Assembly: GCA_937862815.1 (NCBI GenBank)
Contig: CALMED010000018.1
Span: 1-64,000, forward strand
DNA: 64,000 nt
From: an uncultured Chitinophagaceae bacterium
GTDB taxonomy: Bacteria > Bacteroidota > Bacteroidia > Chitinophagales > Chitinophagaceae
Direction: 5' to 3'
Below are positions 9,901 to 19,229 of this stretch, piece after piece (position 1 is the stretch's first letter; the number at the start of each line of letters is the position of its first letter). A program made the position numbers and the translations under genes. The notes beneath the pieces are model-generated. The model was not told the origin of the DNA and searched no databases. It saw nothing but the letters and a program-made list of their open reading frames with translations.

Positions 9901-12900
9901 CGTAATGCTGCCCGAGTTGAGACTGAGGGTGCTGCCTTCGCAAAGCGGACCGTTGTTGGTGGGAGTGAACGTAATGTCACCCAGGCACTCCCCTGCCGTG
10001 TAGGATTGCTCCAGCGTGCCATTCGTCAATCCATTTACCGTTATCTGGTTACTGGCAGTGGACGAAGCCGGGTACGCCCAGGCCGGTGTCGGGGTTGTGG
10101 TATACCGGGCCGCCCGCAGGTTGGCCGATACGGCCCCTCCCTGCAGATCACCGGCCAGGTAGTTGAACTGAATGCTGCCGCTGCTGAAAGCACTGCCCAC
10201 ATTGGTGGCCGTCCACCAGCGACGGAGGTATTTGGTGGGATTCAACCCGTAGGTGGCCAGTTGGGGATGGTCGGAGGCATCGGTGCGCAACACGATGGAG
10301 CCGGCTGTGGAAACCGACCCGAGCGTAACCGTGGCGGTGGTCAGGTTGGTACCATCGCCAATGGGGTAACTGCGGGCCACATTGGAACCGGTGGCAAAAT
10401 GCCGCTGCAGGTTGCCGTTGATGTGACTGGCATTGCTGCCGGCGGTGATGTCGCCGGTGCTGCTGATGATGGCCCGGTTGCTGCCGGTGACTACATCACC
10501 GTTGGTGAGGGTGAGGGTGCGGTTGAACGTGACGTTGTTGGCCAGCACCAGGTTGCCCGATGCTTTATTGACCGTTACGAAGTCAAAGGTTTCCCCTCCG
10601 CTCCGGGTAATGGTTTGATCGGTGGTGCCGCTGAATGTAACGAGACGAACTTTGGGATTGAATGTGCCGGTGTTGGTCCAGTTACCCCGCACTACAAAAT
10701 CACCACCTGCCGCATCGGAAAGCGACAGGGTGCCCGCGATGGTTACATTACCCAGCACCGTTACCGGCTGGGTCATGTCATCCGAACTGAAGTCCATAAA
10801 GAAACCGCCGTTCACCAGCAGGTTACCGCTCATCTGGCGGGCCGTACCGGTACCGCTGTTGGCACCCATGTTCACACTGGTACCGCTGTTAACCGTTACA
10901 TTGGCCGGGTAACCGGCGCCGCTGGTGGCACTCCATTCGAGGCCACGGCCGTAGGTACCGCCGGAGTTGTACACCAGGAAGGAATTGGACCCGTAAATGG
11001 GGGGATTGGTATTGACAAAACAGTTGGTGTTGCTATTAATTGCAAGTGTTCCGTTGATCGTGGTCAAGGACGACCCGAAATTCACATTACCGTTGGCATT
11101 CAGGTTCACTGTTACATTGGAACCGATCACCAGGTTGCCGGTACCGCCGTTGGTAACCGACTTGAATTCGTTGAAATCAATCCGCCCACCGGCAACTGAC
11201 GAAGTGATGCTGCGGTTGGCGGCATTCACCCGGATCTCACCACCGGCATTATTAAAGCGGAGAATCCGGCCGTTCAGATCAAGTGCGCCGGCATTGTTCA
11301 GCTGCAGTACCTGTCCGGCTGTGGTATTGATTTCTATATCGGTGGCCGGCGAACTGCTGATCACCACATTACCTGCAGCTTTATTAATTATCAGATAATC
11401 GAAGTACACGATACCGCCACCGGTACGGGTAACCGTCTGGTCGCCACTGGCCGCATTGAAAAATACCGCACGGGTATTGTTGTTCTGTGCACCCGAAGCT
11501 CCTACGGTCCAGTTACCCCCCACATTCACATCACCACCGTTGGCGGTAGATAAATTCATTGTACCGTTAATGGTCACGTTTTCGCGTACGGTCAGAGCGC
11601 TGGTAATGTCGCCCATATTAAAGGTGGCGCCAGATGCAACAGTCAGGCTTCCATGCAGCGCACGGGCTGTGTTGGTAGTATTTTTAAGGTTGAATGTACC
11701 GGTTGCTATCTCTACATTGTTGGGGTAACCCGGGGTGCTGCCAATGGTGCCCACTCCGCTAGCATTCCACTCATTAAAACGTGTGTAAGAAACATTGTAG
11801 CGCAGCGTGGAACTGCTTCCATACCGGGGCCCTGCGTTTACATTACCGCCGTTGATCTGGAAGATGCCGTTGATGGTGGGTACGGTGGTAAGTGCAAGTT
11901 CGCCCGTAGTAATTGTAAGATTATTAAACGTGGTGGTACTGGAACCGGCCACCGAACCGGCACCTGCAAAACTAACCGTACCTGCTGTAGCCGTAAACGT
12001 ACCGTTATTGGTGAAAGCGCCATTAGCCGCAACGGTAAGGGTGAAGTTCCCCGACATAGTCAACGTGGCGCTGCTGTTGATGGTAACGCTCCGGGCATTG
12101 GCGTTGGCGGTGCTGATATCCGGACTGAAGGTGGTGCCGGTAGGAATGACCACATCGGTACTGGCGCTGGGTACCGAACCGCAACTCCAGTTGGAAGCGG
12201 TATGCCAGTTGGTGCTGGTGCCGCCCACCCAGGTAATGGTGCTGCTGACGGTAATGGTAACATCCGAAGTGGAAGCGGTACAGGGACTGTTACTGATGGT
12301 CCAGCGTAAAGTATAGGTGCCGGCAGCCGTGGGTGTGAAGGTAGCCGTGGGCGATGTGGTGCTGCTCAACTGGTTGGTGTTGGTGTTGGGACTACCACCC
12401 AGGATGGTCCATGCACCTGTGCCAACACTGGGTGTATTAGCCGCCAGTGTAGCCGATGTGCCGGCACAAATGGTTTGATTGGATCCGGCGTTGGCCGTGG
12501 TGGGATTCTGATTAAAAGTGATGGTTACATCCGAGGTGGAAGCGGTACAGGGACTGTTACTGATAGTCCAGCGGAGCACATAAGTTGTACCGGCCGTGCC
12601 ACTGAAAGTGGAGCTCGGACTGCTGGCGTTACCAAAAGAGCCACCGGTACCACTCACAATGCTCCAACTGCCGGTGCCTACCGTGGGGGTATTGGCGGCA
12701 AGCGTTACCTGCGTCAATCCGCAGGTGGCAGAACTGGTTTGATTGGGTCCGGCATTAGCGGTGGTGGGGTTGCGGTTAAAGGTGACGGTAACGTCGGAGG
12801 TGGAAGCCGTACACGGGCTGTTGCTGATGGTCCAGCGGAGTACATAGGTCTCCCCTGCTGTTCCACTGAACGTGGAAGTGGGACTGCTGGCATTGCCGAA

Positions 12901-15900
12901 GGAACCACCAGTACCACTTACGATGCTCCAGCTACCGGTACCAACCGTTGGGGTATTGGCGGCCAACGTAACCTGGGTGAGGCCGCAGGTGGCGGCACCC
13001 GTTTGATCCGGACCGGCATTGGCCGTGGTGGGGTTCTGGTTAAAGGTGATGACTACATCATCGGTGCTGGTACAAACCCCATTGGTGGTGGTCCAGCGGA
13101 GGGTGTAGGTATTACCGGCAACACCGCTGAACGTGGAAGTGGGACTGGCACTGTTTCCAAAAGAACCGCCGGTACCGGCTACAATACTCCAGCTGCCCGT
13201 ACCCACCGAAGGGGTATTGGCGGCCAGCGTTACCTGGGTGAGGCCGCAGGTGGCCGCTCCGGTCTGATCTGGTCCGGCATCCGCTGCCGTGGGATTGATA
13301 TTGAAGGTGATGGTTACCTCATCTTCCGATGCGGTACAGGGACTGTTGCTGATGGTCCACTTGAGCACATAGGTCTCCCCTGCCGTACCGATGAAGGTGG
13401 AGGTGGGACTGCTGGCATTGCCAAAGGAGCCCCCGGTGCCGCTCACAATGCTCCAGCTGCCGGTGCCGATGGTGGGGGTGTTGGCGGCCAGCGTCACCTG
13501 GGTAAGGCCGCAGGTAGCAATGCCGGTTTGATCCGGGCCGGCATTGGCGGCGGTGGGGTTCTGGTTAAAGGTGATGGTTACATCAGAAGTGGAAGCGGTA
13601 CAGGGGCTGTTGCTGATGGTCCAGCGGAGCAGATAGGTCTCTCCGGACGTACCACTAAAGGTGGAGGTGGGACTATTGGCGTTGCCAAAGGAGCCACCGG
13701 TACCGCTCACAATGCTCCAGCTGCCGGTACCCACCGTGGGGGTATTGGCGGCGAGGGTTACCTGGGTGAGGCCGCAGGTGGCGGCGCCGGTCTGGTTGGG
13801 CCCCGCATTGGCGGTAGTGGGCGGAGGCGTAACCGTTACCACCCAGCTGCCGGTGGATTGTACCCAGTCGGTGCTGCAATTGGTACCCCGGGCAAAACGG
13901 GTAAAGGTGGTGGTGACGCTGATGCCCGATGGTGGATCATAGGTGGCGCTGTTGGAGGAAGGAATATCCACCCCGTTGGCCTGCCACTTGTAAATGATGT
14001 TGTTATCGCCCCCGCTGGCGGCTGTTGCGCTGCCGATCACGCCGGGATCGCCGTTTTCACAAACTGTTTCACCGGTGGTGTTAATGGCGCCGGCGGAGAA
14101 GTTGGTGCAGGGGGTGATGTTGAAGTCGTCAACGCCCATACCGTCGTCGGCACCGCTTGCGTCAAAATCGAGCCAACGCACCCAGAAGGTGCTGCCGTTA
14201 TTAATGCTTAAGCCGGTAATGGTATAGGTGATGGTAGCCGAATGCTGGAGGCTGCCGTTGCCCTGTGCCTGCCCGGGGTTGGTATAATCCAATTCGTCCT
14301 GGTTGGTCCAGGAGCCAGTGGTTAACGAAGTGGCGTTGGTGCTGTACTGAAAGTCAATCCGGTCGGAACGATTGGTTTCTGCCACGCGCCAGGTCTTTCC
14401 CGTATAGGTGATAGTAAGCGAATTGATGGTGGAGCCGGTATTGTTGGTAAAGCTGGCACCCCAGGAAGGGTTGACTGTGCCGCTTTGCAAACCACCAAGC
14501 GTACGGTCAGAGGTAGTGCCAAAGCTGTAGGTATCGCCGTTGTTGTTGGTGCCTGATCCGGTATTGTAGGTATTGTTGGCGCCACTGCCTGTTTCATTAA
14601 AAGTCCAACCGGTGGGCATATCACTGGTGGTACCGGTGCCGGTGCTTTTAAGCGAGTTGAAATCCTGGGTGTAAGCGGTGCCTAGTGCGGAGAGCGATAT
14701 GGAAGTAAAAGGCGTATGAACCAGGCGGAGTTCTCCGGCGGCAGCTTCCACACTGAAAGCGCCGAAATTGCTGATGCCTGTAACATTGAGCACAAGGTTG
14801 GATACGGCGGGGGTTCCGCTTGTATAGGTTCCAATGACCCAGGTGTAAGGATCAGCCGCATCAAAAGTGCCCGAAATAGCCGATAAATTAGCATTGATGG
14901 TAAAAGAACCGCTGATGTTGATGGCGCCGCCGCTCACCACCCGGTCGGCATCGGAACTGGTGAAACCGTTCACATCCAGTGTATAGGTTCCCCCTGCTGC
15001 GAAAACCACGGCCGAAGTACCTGTGGCAGAAGTGGTGAGGGTGCCCACTGTACCGCTGCCGGCCGGACTGATCACACCATTGACCGTAATAGCCCCGGTG
15101 GTGCTACCCGTTCCGGTAAGCGTTCCGCTTGCATCTGCTGTAATCGCAGAAGCAAGCGAACCGGTGAGGTTGAGGGTTCCGGCGCTGATGGTGGTGGCAC
15201 CGGTGTAGGTACTGGCGCCGGAGAGGGTGAGTGTACCGGTTCCGGTTTTGGTTAAGGCCCCGGAACTGGGCGTTGAACTGAAAATCGGCCAGGTAATATC
15301 TAAACTCCCTCCGCTCCCAACAGAAAAGGTTCTGTTGGCATTATTCAGATTCATGCGAACAGCACCACCACCGGTATTGCTGAGGACGGGTGTTGTTCCT
15401 GCATTAATGGTTACCGTACCGCCAAGTACAATGCCACTGAAAGGTGTACCGGTTGTAGCTGTACTGTTGATCGTAACATTCCCAAGCGTAAGGTCACTAT
15501 TAAAAACAAACTTATCCCCTGTTCCTGAAGTAATTGAGATGGTGCCGCCAGTTAATGAAGAAGCATTATTCAATGTTAAAGGTGCGCTGCTACCACCCCT
15601 TGTAACTTCCCCCCCAGACATAGTCAGCGAATGAAAGTTCTGACTCGTAGTACCCAGTGCCAGCGTTCCTGCAGTTACAATTACAGGACTGGAACTGCCA
15701 ATGGCGTTCGCAACACTTAACGTAAGGGTTCCTGCATTTAAGTTTGTATTTCCAGCGTACGTGTTGGCTCCTGAAAGCGTGAGGTTACCGGCAGCCTGCT
15801 TGGTCACGCTACCAGAACCAGAGATGATATTAGAAACCGTCAACGCATTGCTGCGGTCAAAAACCAGATTTCCATTGTTAGTCACATTACCCGATCCGAA

Positions 15901-18351
15901 AGAACCGGTGGTTCCGTTGTTCCCGATTTTCAATGTGCCGGCCGTAATGGTGGTTCCGCCGGAGTAAGTATTGTTGGCCGTAAAAGTGAGCACCCCTGCC
16001 CCCAGTTTGGTTACAGAACCGGTGCCACCGATAAGATTGGCTACCGTAATGTCGTCACTACGGTTAAATACCAGCGAGGCGTTATTCGTAACGCCCCCGC
16101 TGCCTAAGGTACCGGCGGTGCCATTGTTCCCTACCTGTAACACCCCGGCAGAAATGGTGGTGGTGCCGGAATAGGTATTGGTGCCGGTGAGCACCATCGT
16201 ACCGTCACCGGCCTTTGTCAATCCGCCTGTGCCGCCAATAATACCGCTGACAGTCAGATCCGCTGCCGGTGAGCCATCCGCCACTGTGAAAGTGCGGGTG
16301 GAGGCGCCCAGGGCAACCGGACAGGAAATCTGCGCTGAAGTAGAACCTGCTGTGTTTACGGTTACATCTCCGGCCAGGGTGAGTGTGGCAGAACCGGCGA
16401 TACTGCCGCCAATCTGCAGAACAGTAGTGGTGCTGGTAATACCACTGTTCAGCGTAAACGTGCTTCCGTTGTTAACCGCTAATGTACCTGCAATTGTATA
16501 GGTAGCAGTATTGGTTACTACGCCGGTATTGTTGATGGTCAGGTTATTCATGTTACTGACCGATGCTCCGGGGAATGAGTGGGAAGATGTTCCCTGTAGT
16601 ACAATGGTGCCCTGGTTATTTATGGTACCGCCTGTTACCGAATAGCTGCCAGTGATTGTAAGCGTCACGCCCGCATCCACTAGCAGGGTACCGGATGACA
16701 TCGTAAGATTCGCAATAGTTTGGTTTGTGCTGATCCGCAGCGTTCCACCGCTGATTGTGACATTGTTTGTATTGGGAATCGTAGTGCCTCCTGTACGGTT
16801 GAGTTGCAGGGTACCGGCGGAAACGGTGGTGAGGCCGGTGTAGGTATTGGCGCCGGTTAAAACCCAGGTACCGGCATCTTGTTTTGTAACAGTACCTGTT
16901 CCGGTTCCAATAATGCTGGCAATTGTTCCGCCCTGGGCACCGCCCAATGTTAAACCAAAGCCACTTCCGGTGATTGTACCCGTATTGCTGATATTGATTG
17001 TACCGGTACCGCCAACAATACTGCTGGAACTGCCTAATGTAATTAATCCTCCGAAAGTGGCGCCTGTGGCATTTGAATTAATCAATGCTCCGCCGCTGCT
17101 GATACCCGTTCCGTTTATTGTTAAAGCTTCCGCTGTTGTATAATTTACTCCATTCAGGTCAAGCACGGCACCACTGGTTACTGAAGTACCGGCAGCTGTA
17201 GTTCCTAAAGCGGCTGTATTGTTCAATCTGATTGTACCTGCACTCACAGTGGTTGCACCGGTATAGGTATTAGTTCCGGAGAGAATTAAGGTGTTAGACC
17301 CCACCTTGGTAAGTGCATTACTGCCCGATACCACACCGGAAAGTGTAATCTGTCCACTACCGCCAATACTGCTGGCAGAACCCAGTGTGATACCACCCGA
17401 CCAGCTGACTGCAGTACCTGTATTGTTCACCAACGCACCACCCGACGAAATGCCGGTGCCGTTGAGGGTGAGCCCTTCAGCGGTGGCCAGGGTAAACCCG
17501 TTGAGGTCGAGCACACCGCCTGAACTTACGGTAGTTCCTGCGGCTGTGGTACCTAAAGGAGAATTGCTGCCGCTGCCTGTAGCGCCGAGAAAAAGTGTTC
17601 CACCGGATATGGTGGTTGCTCCTGTATAACTATTTGCTCCACTTAAAGTTAAAATACCGCCACCCTGTTTCGAAACTGATGCACCACTGCCGGAAATCAC
17701 ACCAGTGACGGTAGTGGCTCCACTACCATCGAATTGAATGGTGTTACTGTTCCCAAAGATTTCACGATTGAAAATGGTTGTTGCTCCACTTGTAGTCGTT
17801 CTGAGTATAACGGTGGATGCATCAATGCCTATCCGGGAATTAAATGTGTGCGTTACTCCTGAATTCGCATCGTTAAAAAGGCCAAAAGTGAAACTAACAC
17901 CTCTTGTGTTATCGTCAGGTGATGAGTTGAAGGTACGGTTGGAAGAAGCACCGGATGTCAATGTTAATTGTCGTAGTCCCCAGAAAGCTGTATTCAGGGT
18001 CATCGTTGTTTGATGGTTGTTCCCTATTTCCACATTGTGCCGGGTTGTGGAACCATCGCTACAGTCTGGACGGTTTCTTGCCTGATTTGGTGAAAACCCG
18101 GGGTACCACCATTGGCTGTTCCCTGAACCAATTTCAGCACAGTTACCATTCTCCCAGTTGCCATTTGCGGCTTCTGTTCTCCAGAAAACATTCTGCTGCC
18201 CCCACCCCTTCACCCCGCTCAGCAGCAGGGCCATCAGCAGCAGTACCTGCAGGCTACGCCGGTGCAACGGGGTTGGGTGCCCCTGGGGTTGGGCGATGGC
18301 AAGAGACCGGGTGGAATTTTTTGATGCGGAAAGGAGTATGCGATTCTGCAT
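3991..18351 (-). CDS. Giant mosaic secreted surface protein, T9SS substrate (4786 aa)
   Basis: A signal peptide ends near residue 52 (hydrophobic core VLLLMALLLSGVKGWG). Residues about 200-1100 hold seven autotransporter-associated beta-strand repeats of the form LTLSGANTYTGATTISAGTL. A jelly-roll-like domain follows (about 1217-1413). Next come six tandem copies of an 88-residue PKD/Ig-like module (NAGPDQ ... LRWTISNSPC; about 1500-2035), a long beta-strand module starting WVGGTSTNWHTASNWSCG, an Ig-like domain near 2800-2875, six more diverged NAGPDQ modules (about 2877-3390), and a second WVG...NWSCG beta module. A linker near 4170 (ERYIPSQRKWRLMSIPV) precedes the T9SS type A sorting domain at about 4700-4786, with VYPT and a final GVKQTIKLTLQ strand. 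This architecture suggests a secreted adhesin-like or filamentous surface protein; the ligand is unknown. Translation is open throughout with no frameshift. Expression ends at the hairpin abutting the stop. Confidence 0.92.
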   Translation of the reverse strand: MQNRILLSASKNSTRSLAIAQPQGHPTPLHRRSLQVLLLMALLLSGVKGWGQQNVFWRTEAANGNWENGNCAEIGSGNSQWWYPGFSPNQARNRPDCSDGSTTRHNVEIGNNHQTTMTLNTAFWGLRQLTLTSGASSNRTFNSSPDDNTRGVSFTFGLFNDANSGVTHTFNSRIGIDASTVILRTTTSGATTIFNREIFGNSNTIQFDGSGATTVTGVISGSGASVSKQGGGILTLSGANSYTGATTISGGTLFLGATGSGSNSPLGTTAAGTTVSSGGVLDLNGFTLATAEGLTLNGTGISSGGALVNNTGTAVSWSGGITLGSASSIGGSGQITLSGVVSGSNALTKVGSNTLILSGTNTYTGATTVSAGTIRLNNTAALGTTAAGTSVTSGAVLDLNGVNYTTAEALTINGTGISSGGALINSNATGATFGGLITLGSSSSIVGGTGTINISNTGTITGSGFGLTLGGAQGGTIASIIGTGTGTVTKQDAGTWVLTGANTYTGLTTVSAGTLQLNRTGGTTIPNTNNVTISGGTLRISTNQTIANLTMSSGTLLVDAGVTLTITGSYSVTGGTINNQGTIVLQGTSSHSFPGASVSNMNNLTINNTGVVTNTATYTIAGTLAVNNGSTFTLNSGITSTTTVLQIGGSIAGSATLTLAGDVTVNTAGSTSAQISCPVALGASTRTFTVADGSPAADLTVSGIIGGTGGLTKAGDGTMVLTGTNTYSGTTTISAGVLQVGNNGTAGTLGSGGVTNNASLVFNRSDDITVANLIGGTGSVTKLGAGVLTFTANNTYSGGTTITAGTLKIGNNGTTGSFGSGNVTNNGNLVFDRSNALTVSNIISGSGSVTKQAAGNLTLSGANTYAGNTNLNAGTLTLSVANAIGSSSPVIVTAGTLALGTTSQNFHSLTMSGGEVTRGGSSAPLTLNNASSLTGGTISITSGTGDKFVFNSDLTLGNVTINSTATTGTPFSGIVLGGTVTINAGTTPVLSNTGGGAVRMNLNNANRTFSVGSGGSLDITWPIFSSTPSSGALTKTGTGTLTLSGASTYTGATTISAGTLNLTGSLASAITADASGTLTGTGSTTGAITVNGVISPAGSGTVGTLTTSATGTSAVVFAAGGTYTLDVNGFTSSDADRVVSGGAINISGSFTINANLSAISGTFDAADPYTWVIGTYTSGTPAVSNLVLNVTGISNFGAFSVEAAAGELRLVHTPFTSISLSALGTAYTQDFNSLKSTGTGTTSDMPTGWTFNETGSGANNTYNTGSGTNNNGDTYSFGTTSDRTLGGLQSGTVNPSWGASFTNNTGSTINSLTITYTGKTWRVAETNRSDRIDFQYSTNATSLTTGSWTNQDELDYTNPGQAQGNGSLQHSATITYTITGLSINNGSTFWVRWLDFDASGADDGMGVDDFNITPCTNFSAGAINTTGETVCENGDPGVIGSATAASGGDNNIIYKWQANGVDIPSSNSATYDPPSGISVTTTFTRFARGTNCSTDWVQSTGSWVVTVTPPPTTANAGPNQTGAATCGLTQVTLAANTPTVGTGSWSIVSGTGGSFGNANSPTSTFSGTSGETYLLRWTISNSPCTASTSDVTITFNQNPTAANAGPDQTGIATCGLTQVTLAANTPTIGTGSWSIVSGTGGSFGNASSPTSTFIGTAGETYVLKWTISNSPCTASEDEVTITFNINPTAADAGPDQTGAATCGLTQVTLAANTPSVGTGSWSIVAGTGGSFGNSASPTSTFSGVAGNTYTLRWTTTNGVCTSTDDVVITFNQNPTTANAGPDQTGAATCGLTQVTLAANTPTVGTGSWSIVSGTGGSFGNASSPTSTFSGTAGETYVLRWTISNSPCTASTSDVTVTFNRNPTTANAGPNQTSSATCGLTQVTLAANTPTVGTGSWSIVSGTGGSFGNASSPSSTFSGTAGTTYVLRWTISNSPCTASTSDVTITFNQNPTTANAGSNQTICAGTSATLAANTPSVGTGAWTILGGSPNTNTNQLSSTTSPTATFTPTAAGTYTLRWTISNSPCTASTSDVTITVSSTITWVGGTSTNWHTASNWSCGSVPSASTDVVIPTGTTFSPDISTANANARSVTINSSATLTMSGNFTLTVAANGAFTNNGTFTATAGTVSFAGAGSVAGSSTTTFNNLTITTGELALTTVPTINGIFQINGGNVNAGPRYGSSSTLRYNVSYTRFNEWNASGVGTIGSTPGYPNNVEIATGTFNLKNTTNTARALHGSLTVASGATFNMGDITSALTVRENVTINGTMNLSTANGGDVNVGGNWTVGASGAQNNNTRAVFFNAASGDQTVTRTGGGIVYFDYLIINKAAGNVVISSSPATDIEINTTAGQVLQLNNAGALDLNGRILRFNNAGGEIRVNAANRSITSSVAGGRIDFNEFKSVTNGGTGNLVIGSNVTVNLNANGNVNFGSSLTTINGTLAINSNTNCFVNTNPPIYGSNSFLVYNSGGTYGRGLEWSATSGAGYPANVTVNSGTSVNMGANSGTGTARQMSGNLLVNGGFFMDFSSDDMTQPVTVLGNVTIAGTLSLSDAAGGDFVVRGNWTNTGTFNPKVRLVTFSGTTDQTITRSGGETFDFVTVNKASGNLVLANNVTFNRTLTLTNGDVVTGSNRAIISSTGDITAGSNASHINGNLQRHFATGSNVARSYPIGDGTNLTTATVTLGSVSTAGSIVLRTDASDHPQLATYGLNPTKYLRRWWTATNVGSAFSSGSIQFNYLAGDLQGGAVSANLRAARYTTTPTPAWAYPASSTASNQITVNGLTNGTLEQSYTAGECLGDITFTPTNNGPLCEGSTLSLNSGSITGGIGTLSYAWTGPSSFSSALQNPTRANVVLAHAGSYTLTVSDAAGCSNANGTTVAINAAPTTSNAGSNQTVCISAGSVTLAANNPSVGIGTWSIVSGPSSDLAQFSPNTGVNNATFTPAGGPGVYTLRWTITNAPCTASISDVVITFDALPTTANAGPDQELCNTSTFTLAGNNPAVGTGVWSIITGPGSITNASLFNTTVTGVTAGSKTVLRWTISNGTCSDSFDEVELTNVAPPTTANAGPDQEQCNDGTFTLAGNTPTVGTGVWTLISGTATIVTPGSPTSEVNGVPVGTSATLQWTITNGICPESSDLVVLTNSVPPDVADAGPDQAQCQNGTFTLAGNNPTAGTGVWTLEAGTATITNPNAFNTTVTGVPAGTSATLRWTITSGTCPPSFDEVVLTNSNPPNSADAGPDQGGCSSGFVTLAANAPGSGVTGTWSVVSGPSTLASQFNNVNSNTATFTPAGGAGLYILRWTLSTPGCTASTDDVEINVVLSPTTAAAGPDQSKCDNGTFTMAANTPSVGTGQWSVFAGSATITDPASPTTTVTLTIGTTATLRWTITNAPCDASFDDVVLTYNADNIWVGITSSDWNVGSNWSCGTVPASAASITIQAGTPFSPNIGVSGPNAAITNLTIDNGATLTMSAGYVLTFTSGGTFTNNGTFNAGDGTVVFNGSGTIAGGSTTFNNVTINGGVNFGSNLSTINGTLQINANGFANTNAPRYGSASTLVYNTGGSYNRSVEWNANGVGTIGTTAGYPNNVVLANNTTLALGANSGTGTPRALHGNLTIEGGSTFSMTAGGNMTVPVTVRGNVLIDGTLTLSGAAGGDMNVGGNWTVGTSGTQTNNGRSVQFNSATNATQTITKNGGGTVFFDFLNINNTATNGKVLVSNAPATNLQINSTTNNANLQQLQLNNGELDLNGRTLTLSGTVANSTNIRVANGTRRITGPVGSSINIIGSATAGTQNLNVVPATGSDRLLFDDNVNVQTSVGVVFTNTTINSIFQINQNGFVAGNDLNTDPPVYGVNSTLIYNNGTNGFNRNYEWTAASGTLGTTPGYPNNVIITGTTTPVNLGNGSVSSGIRPLATAGNLTIETGSVATMSAMNEPLTVNGNLTVNGTLTLSTDAAGVLNLAGNWTRPETGSTFTQNGRPIRFIGGNVQSINRTGGETFTLAVVDKTGNSVQLSDNLTISQSLALENGVLDVGGAVLILNDLVTKSPQGELESSETGTVIYNKISGAQDVIFAEYGNLTLTNAATKALANNLAVRGDFTVSGGTVTPGDDIRFSGSRNQSLAGLPNYRNIAMSGAGDFTKTFTSNGAFTGAMTFTDGVGTIDFDGADGSVIFTVVSDALGTARIANVNNWKLAGRAVVERYIPSQRKWRLMSIPVTGETIRQAWTRQADGSYPDPACFGSPLQLTGSGTLITGHSMSSCSNAIDAGFDHVVTGGLSSIRFYNSAQGNPWASATSTPNILAPPAHGGYLMFIRGDRNQLENGSSLTTMRPRGFLKWSDQTVSINQNFVVVGNPYASPIQFEQLYDFNNASGNKTKIKRHYWVWDANLTTSFGGVGGYRSIAPDDEDAASPSYTVSPPLPEGTSVADYLMINSGQAIVVERRDAGGDIEIREAHKFGSAGNLLPFRTTSTPPAKLNINMFRATGSSLDLLMDGVVARFGSLYQPGIDIYDIYKNNQFEENLSLVRNNNYLSIESRPVPTVNDTIFVPFYFTTNRGYALTFKASDMTALNLTAVLQDKFTGTETIVPLNGTELVYPFSVTSTAASRALDRFRVVFTPGAALPVQFTRVRAYPKNAGVQVDWEVGSEDNLAQYEVERSADGRSFSRVAIQAPVGSVSGAAYQWFDANPVRGANFYRIKAVDQNGQFRYSAIVRVSLGMDVKGIRVYPTLVATRTVTLELNDQPAGSYNLQLTNAAGLQVMARRLVHTGGSTTQTLELGDATLRAGLYFLTISNGEGVKQTIKLTLQ
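8180..9740 (-). repeat. Six diverged in-gene NAGPDQ modules (second block)
   Basis: Within the giant gene, the motif encoding ADAGPDQ or ANAGPDQ recurs at about 8400, 8668, 8920, 9172, 9430 and 9700, a spacing of about 250-270 bp. These copies differ more from each other than those of the other block, which suggests an older duplication. Confidence 0.75.
12440..13830 (-). repeat. Near-identical 264-bp in-gene tandem repeats (first block)
   Basis: Six copies of an 88-codon unit lie in a row. The ANAGP-encoding phrase recurs near 12488, 12748, 13011, 13275, 13537 and 13801, about 263 bp apart. Copies are highly similar at the DNA level (for example gaggccgcaggtggc recurs), so copy number could change by recombination without breaking the frame. 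Confidence 0.85.
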
Positions 18352-18363
18352 AGCAGTTATTTT

Positions 18364-18382
18364 ATAATCAATAGTTTACTGT
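18364..18382 (-). promoter_or_regulatory. 19-bp upstream element shared with the wza/wzc operon
   Basis: On the minus strand the sequence ACAGTAAACTATTGATTAT lies 12 bases before the ATG of the giant gene. The same 19-mer with one change (ACAGTCAACTATTGATTAT) lies at 58562-58580, 17 bases before the first gene of the polysaccharide export operon. In both cases a TGT/ACAGG-like inverted sequence lies about 19-20 bases further upstream (18401-18420 here) and the bases just before the ATG are CTGCT. It could be a promoter, an operator or a leader element; it does not match the TAnnTTTG consensus. Confidence 0.55.
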
Positions 18383-19229
18383 TCGTGGTAGTTGTTCAGC
18401 CCTGTCTATTGAAACAGACACAATAGCTCCAGGCGCTTTTCAAGGATTGGATGGCAGGGGAAACATTTGTGCTTCGTTTTCACCACTCGCGGCTGCACTG
18501 CGGTAACAGCCGGCGCTATCAAACGTTCGTTGTTCATTATCAATGCCTTACCGAAATTAGAGTTTTTTGCGGGCTTTCCAAGCCTGGCGGGTATTTTTTG
18601 ACCGGTTGGGAGGTATAATGTGTAAGGTTTGAGGCGGAAGGCGGTAGGATCCGGCGTTTTCCTGAACTTGAACAGTTGGGCCGTGGGCCGAAAGCCGTGG
18701 GCCGTGGGCAGTAAGCAGTGGACTGTTGACCGTGGACTGTGGACCGGTTAGTGACTTCAGGCCGGGAGTGGCTGTCCTTTCAGCTGGCTGCCGTCTGCGG
18801 TGAACTTTTTTAGGCCCCTCCCCAGCCCTCCCCGGTGGGAAGCGGGCAGATTCCGGGCGGGAGCAGATTCATTTTCCTGTTATATGGCTGAAAGCCGTGG
18901 GTCGTAGGCGGTGGGCCGGTTTGGGACTTTCGGCCGCACGCATCCTTTCTAAAATCCATACGACTGTCGCCTTAAGCTTTTCAACGCCTCACCCCCGTAC
19001 TCCCGTGACTTCGCCCTGAACCTGCGGCCTACTCCGCCCGGAGAGGGGTGCTTTGTTTTCGTGCGGGAACAGTTTCATTTTCCGGTAACCGGGCCGTGGG
19101 CTGTGGACGGAGGCCGGTTTGCGGCTTTCGGCCGGGAGTATCTGGCCTGTCAGTTAGGCGCCGTCCACGGTGAACGTTTCCCTGGCAGGAACAAGCGGGA
19201 TAGTTGCCAGCGGGAGGTCCTTGTAAAGT
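18383..19229. other. Repeat-rich GC-rich spacer
   Basis: No gene is seen. Bases 18401-18420 hold the inverted repeat TGTCT-attgaaac-AGACA. Bases 18670-19180 hold degenerate copies of a spacer repeat built around ttcattttccggtaa, ccgtgggc words and ggtttgggactttcggcc. The copies are near 18.66-18.81, 18.86-18.96 and 19.06-19.18 kb, with another near 20.0-20.06 kb. Short open frames here are shadows of these repeats. Confidence 0.5.
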
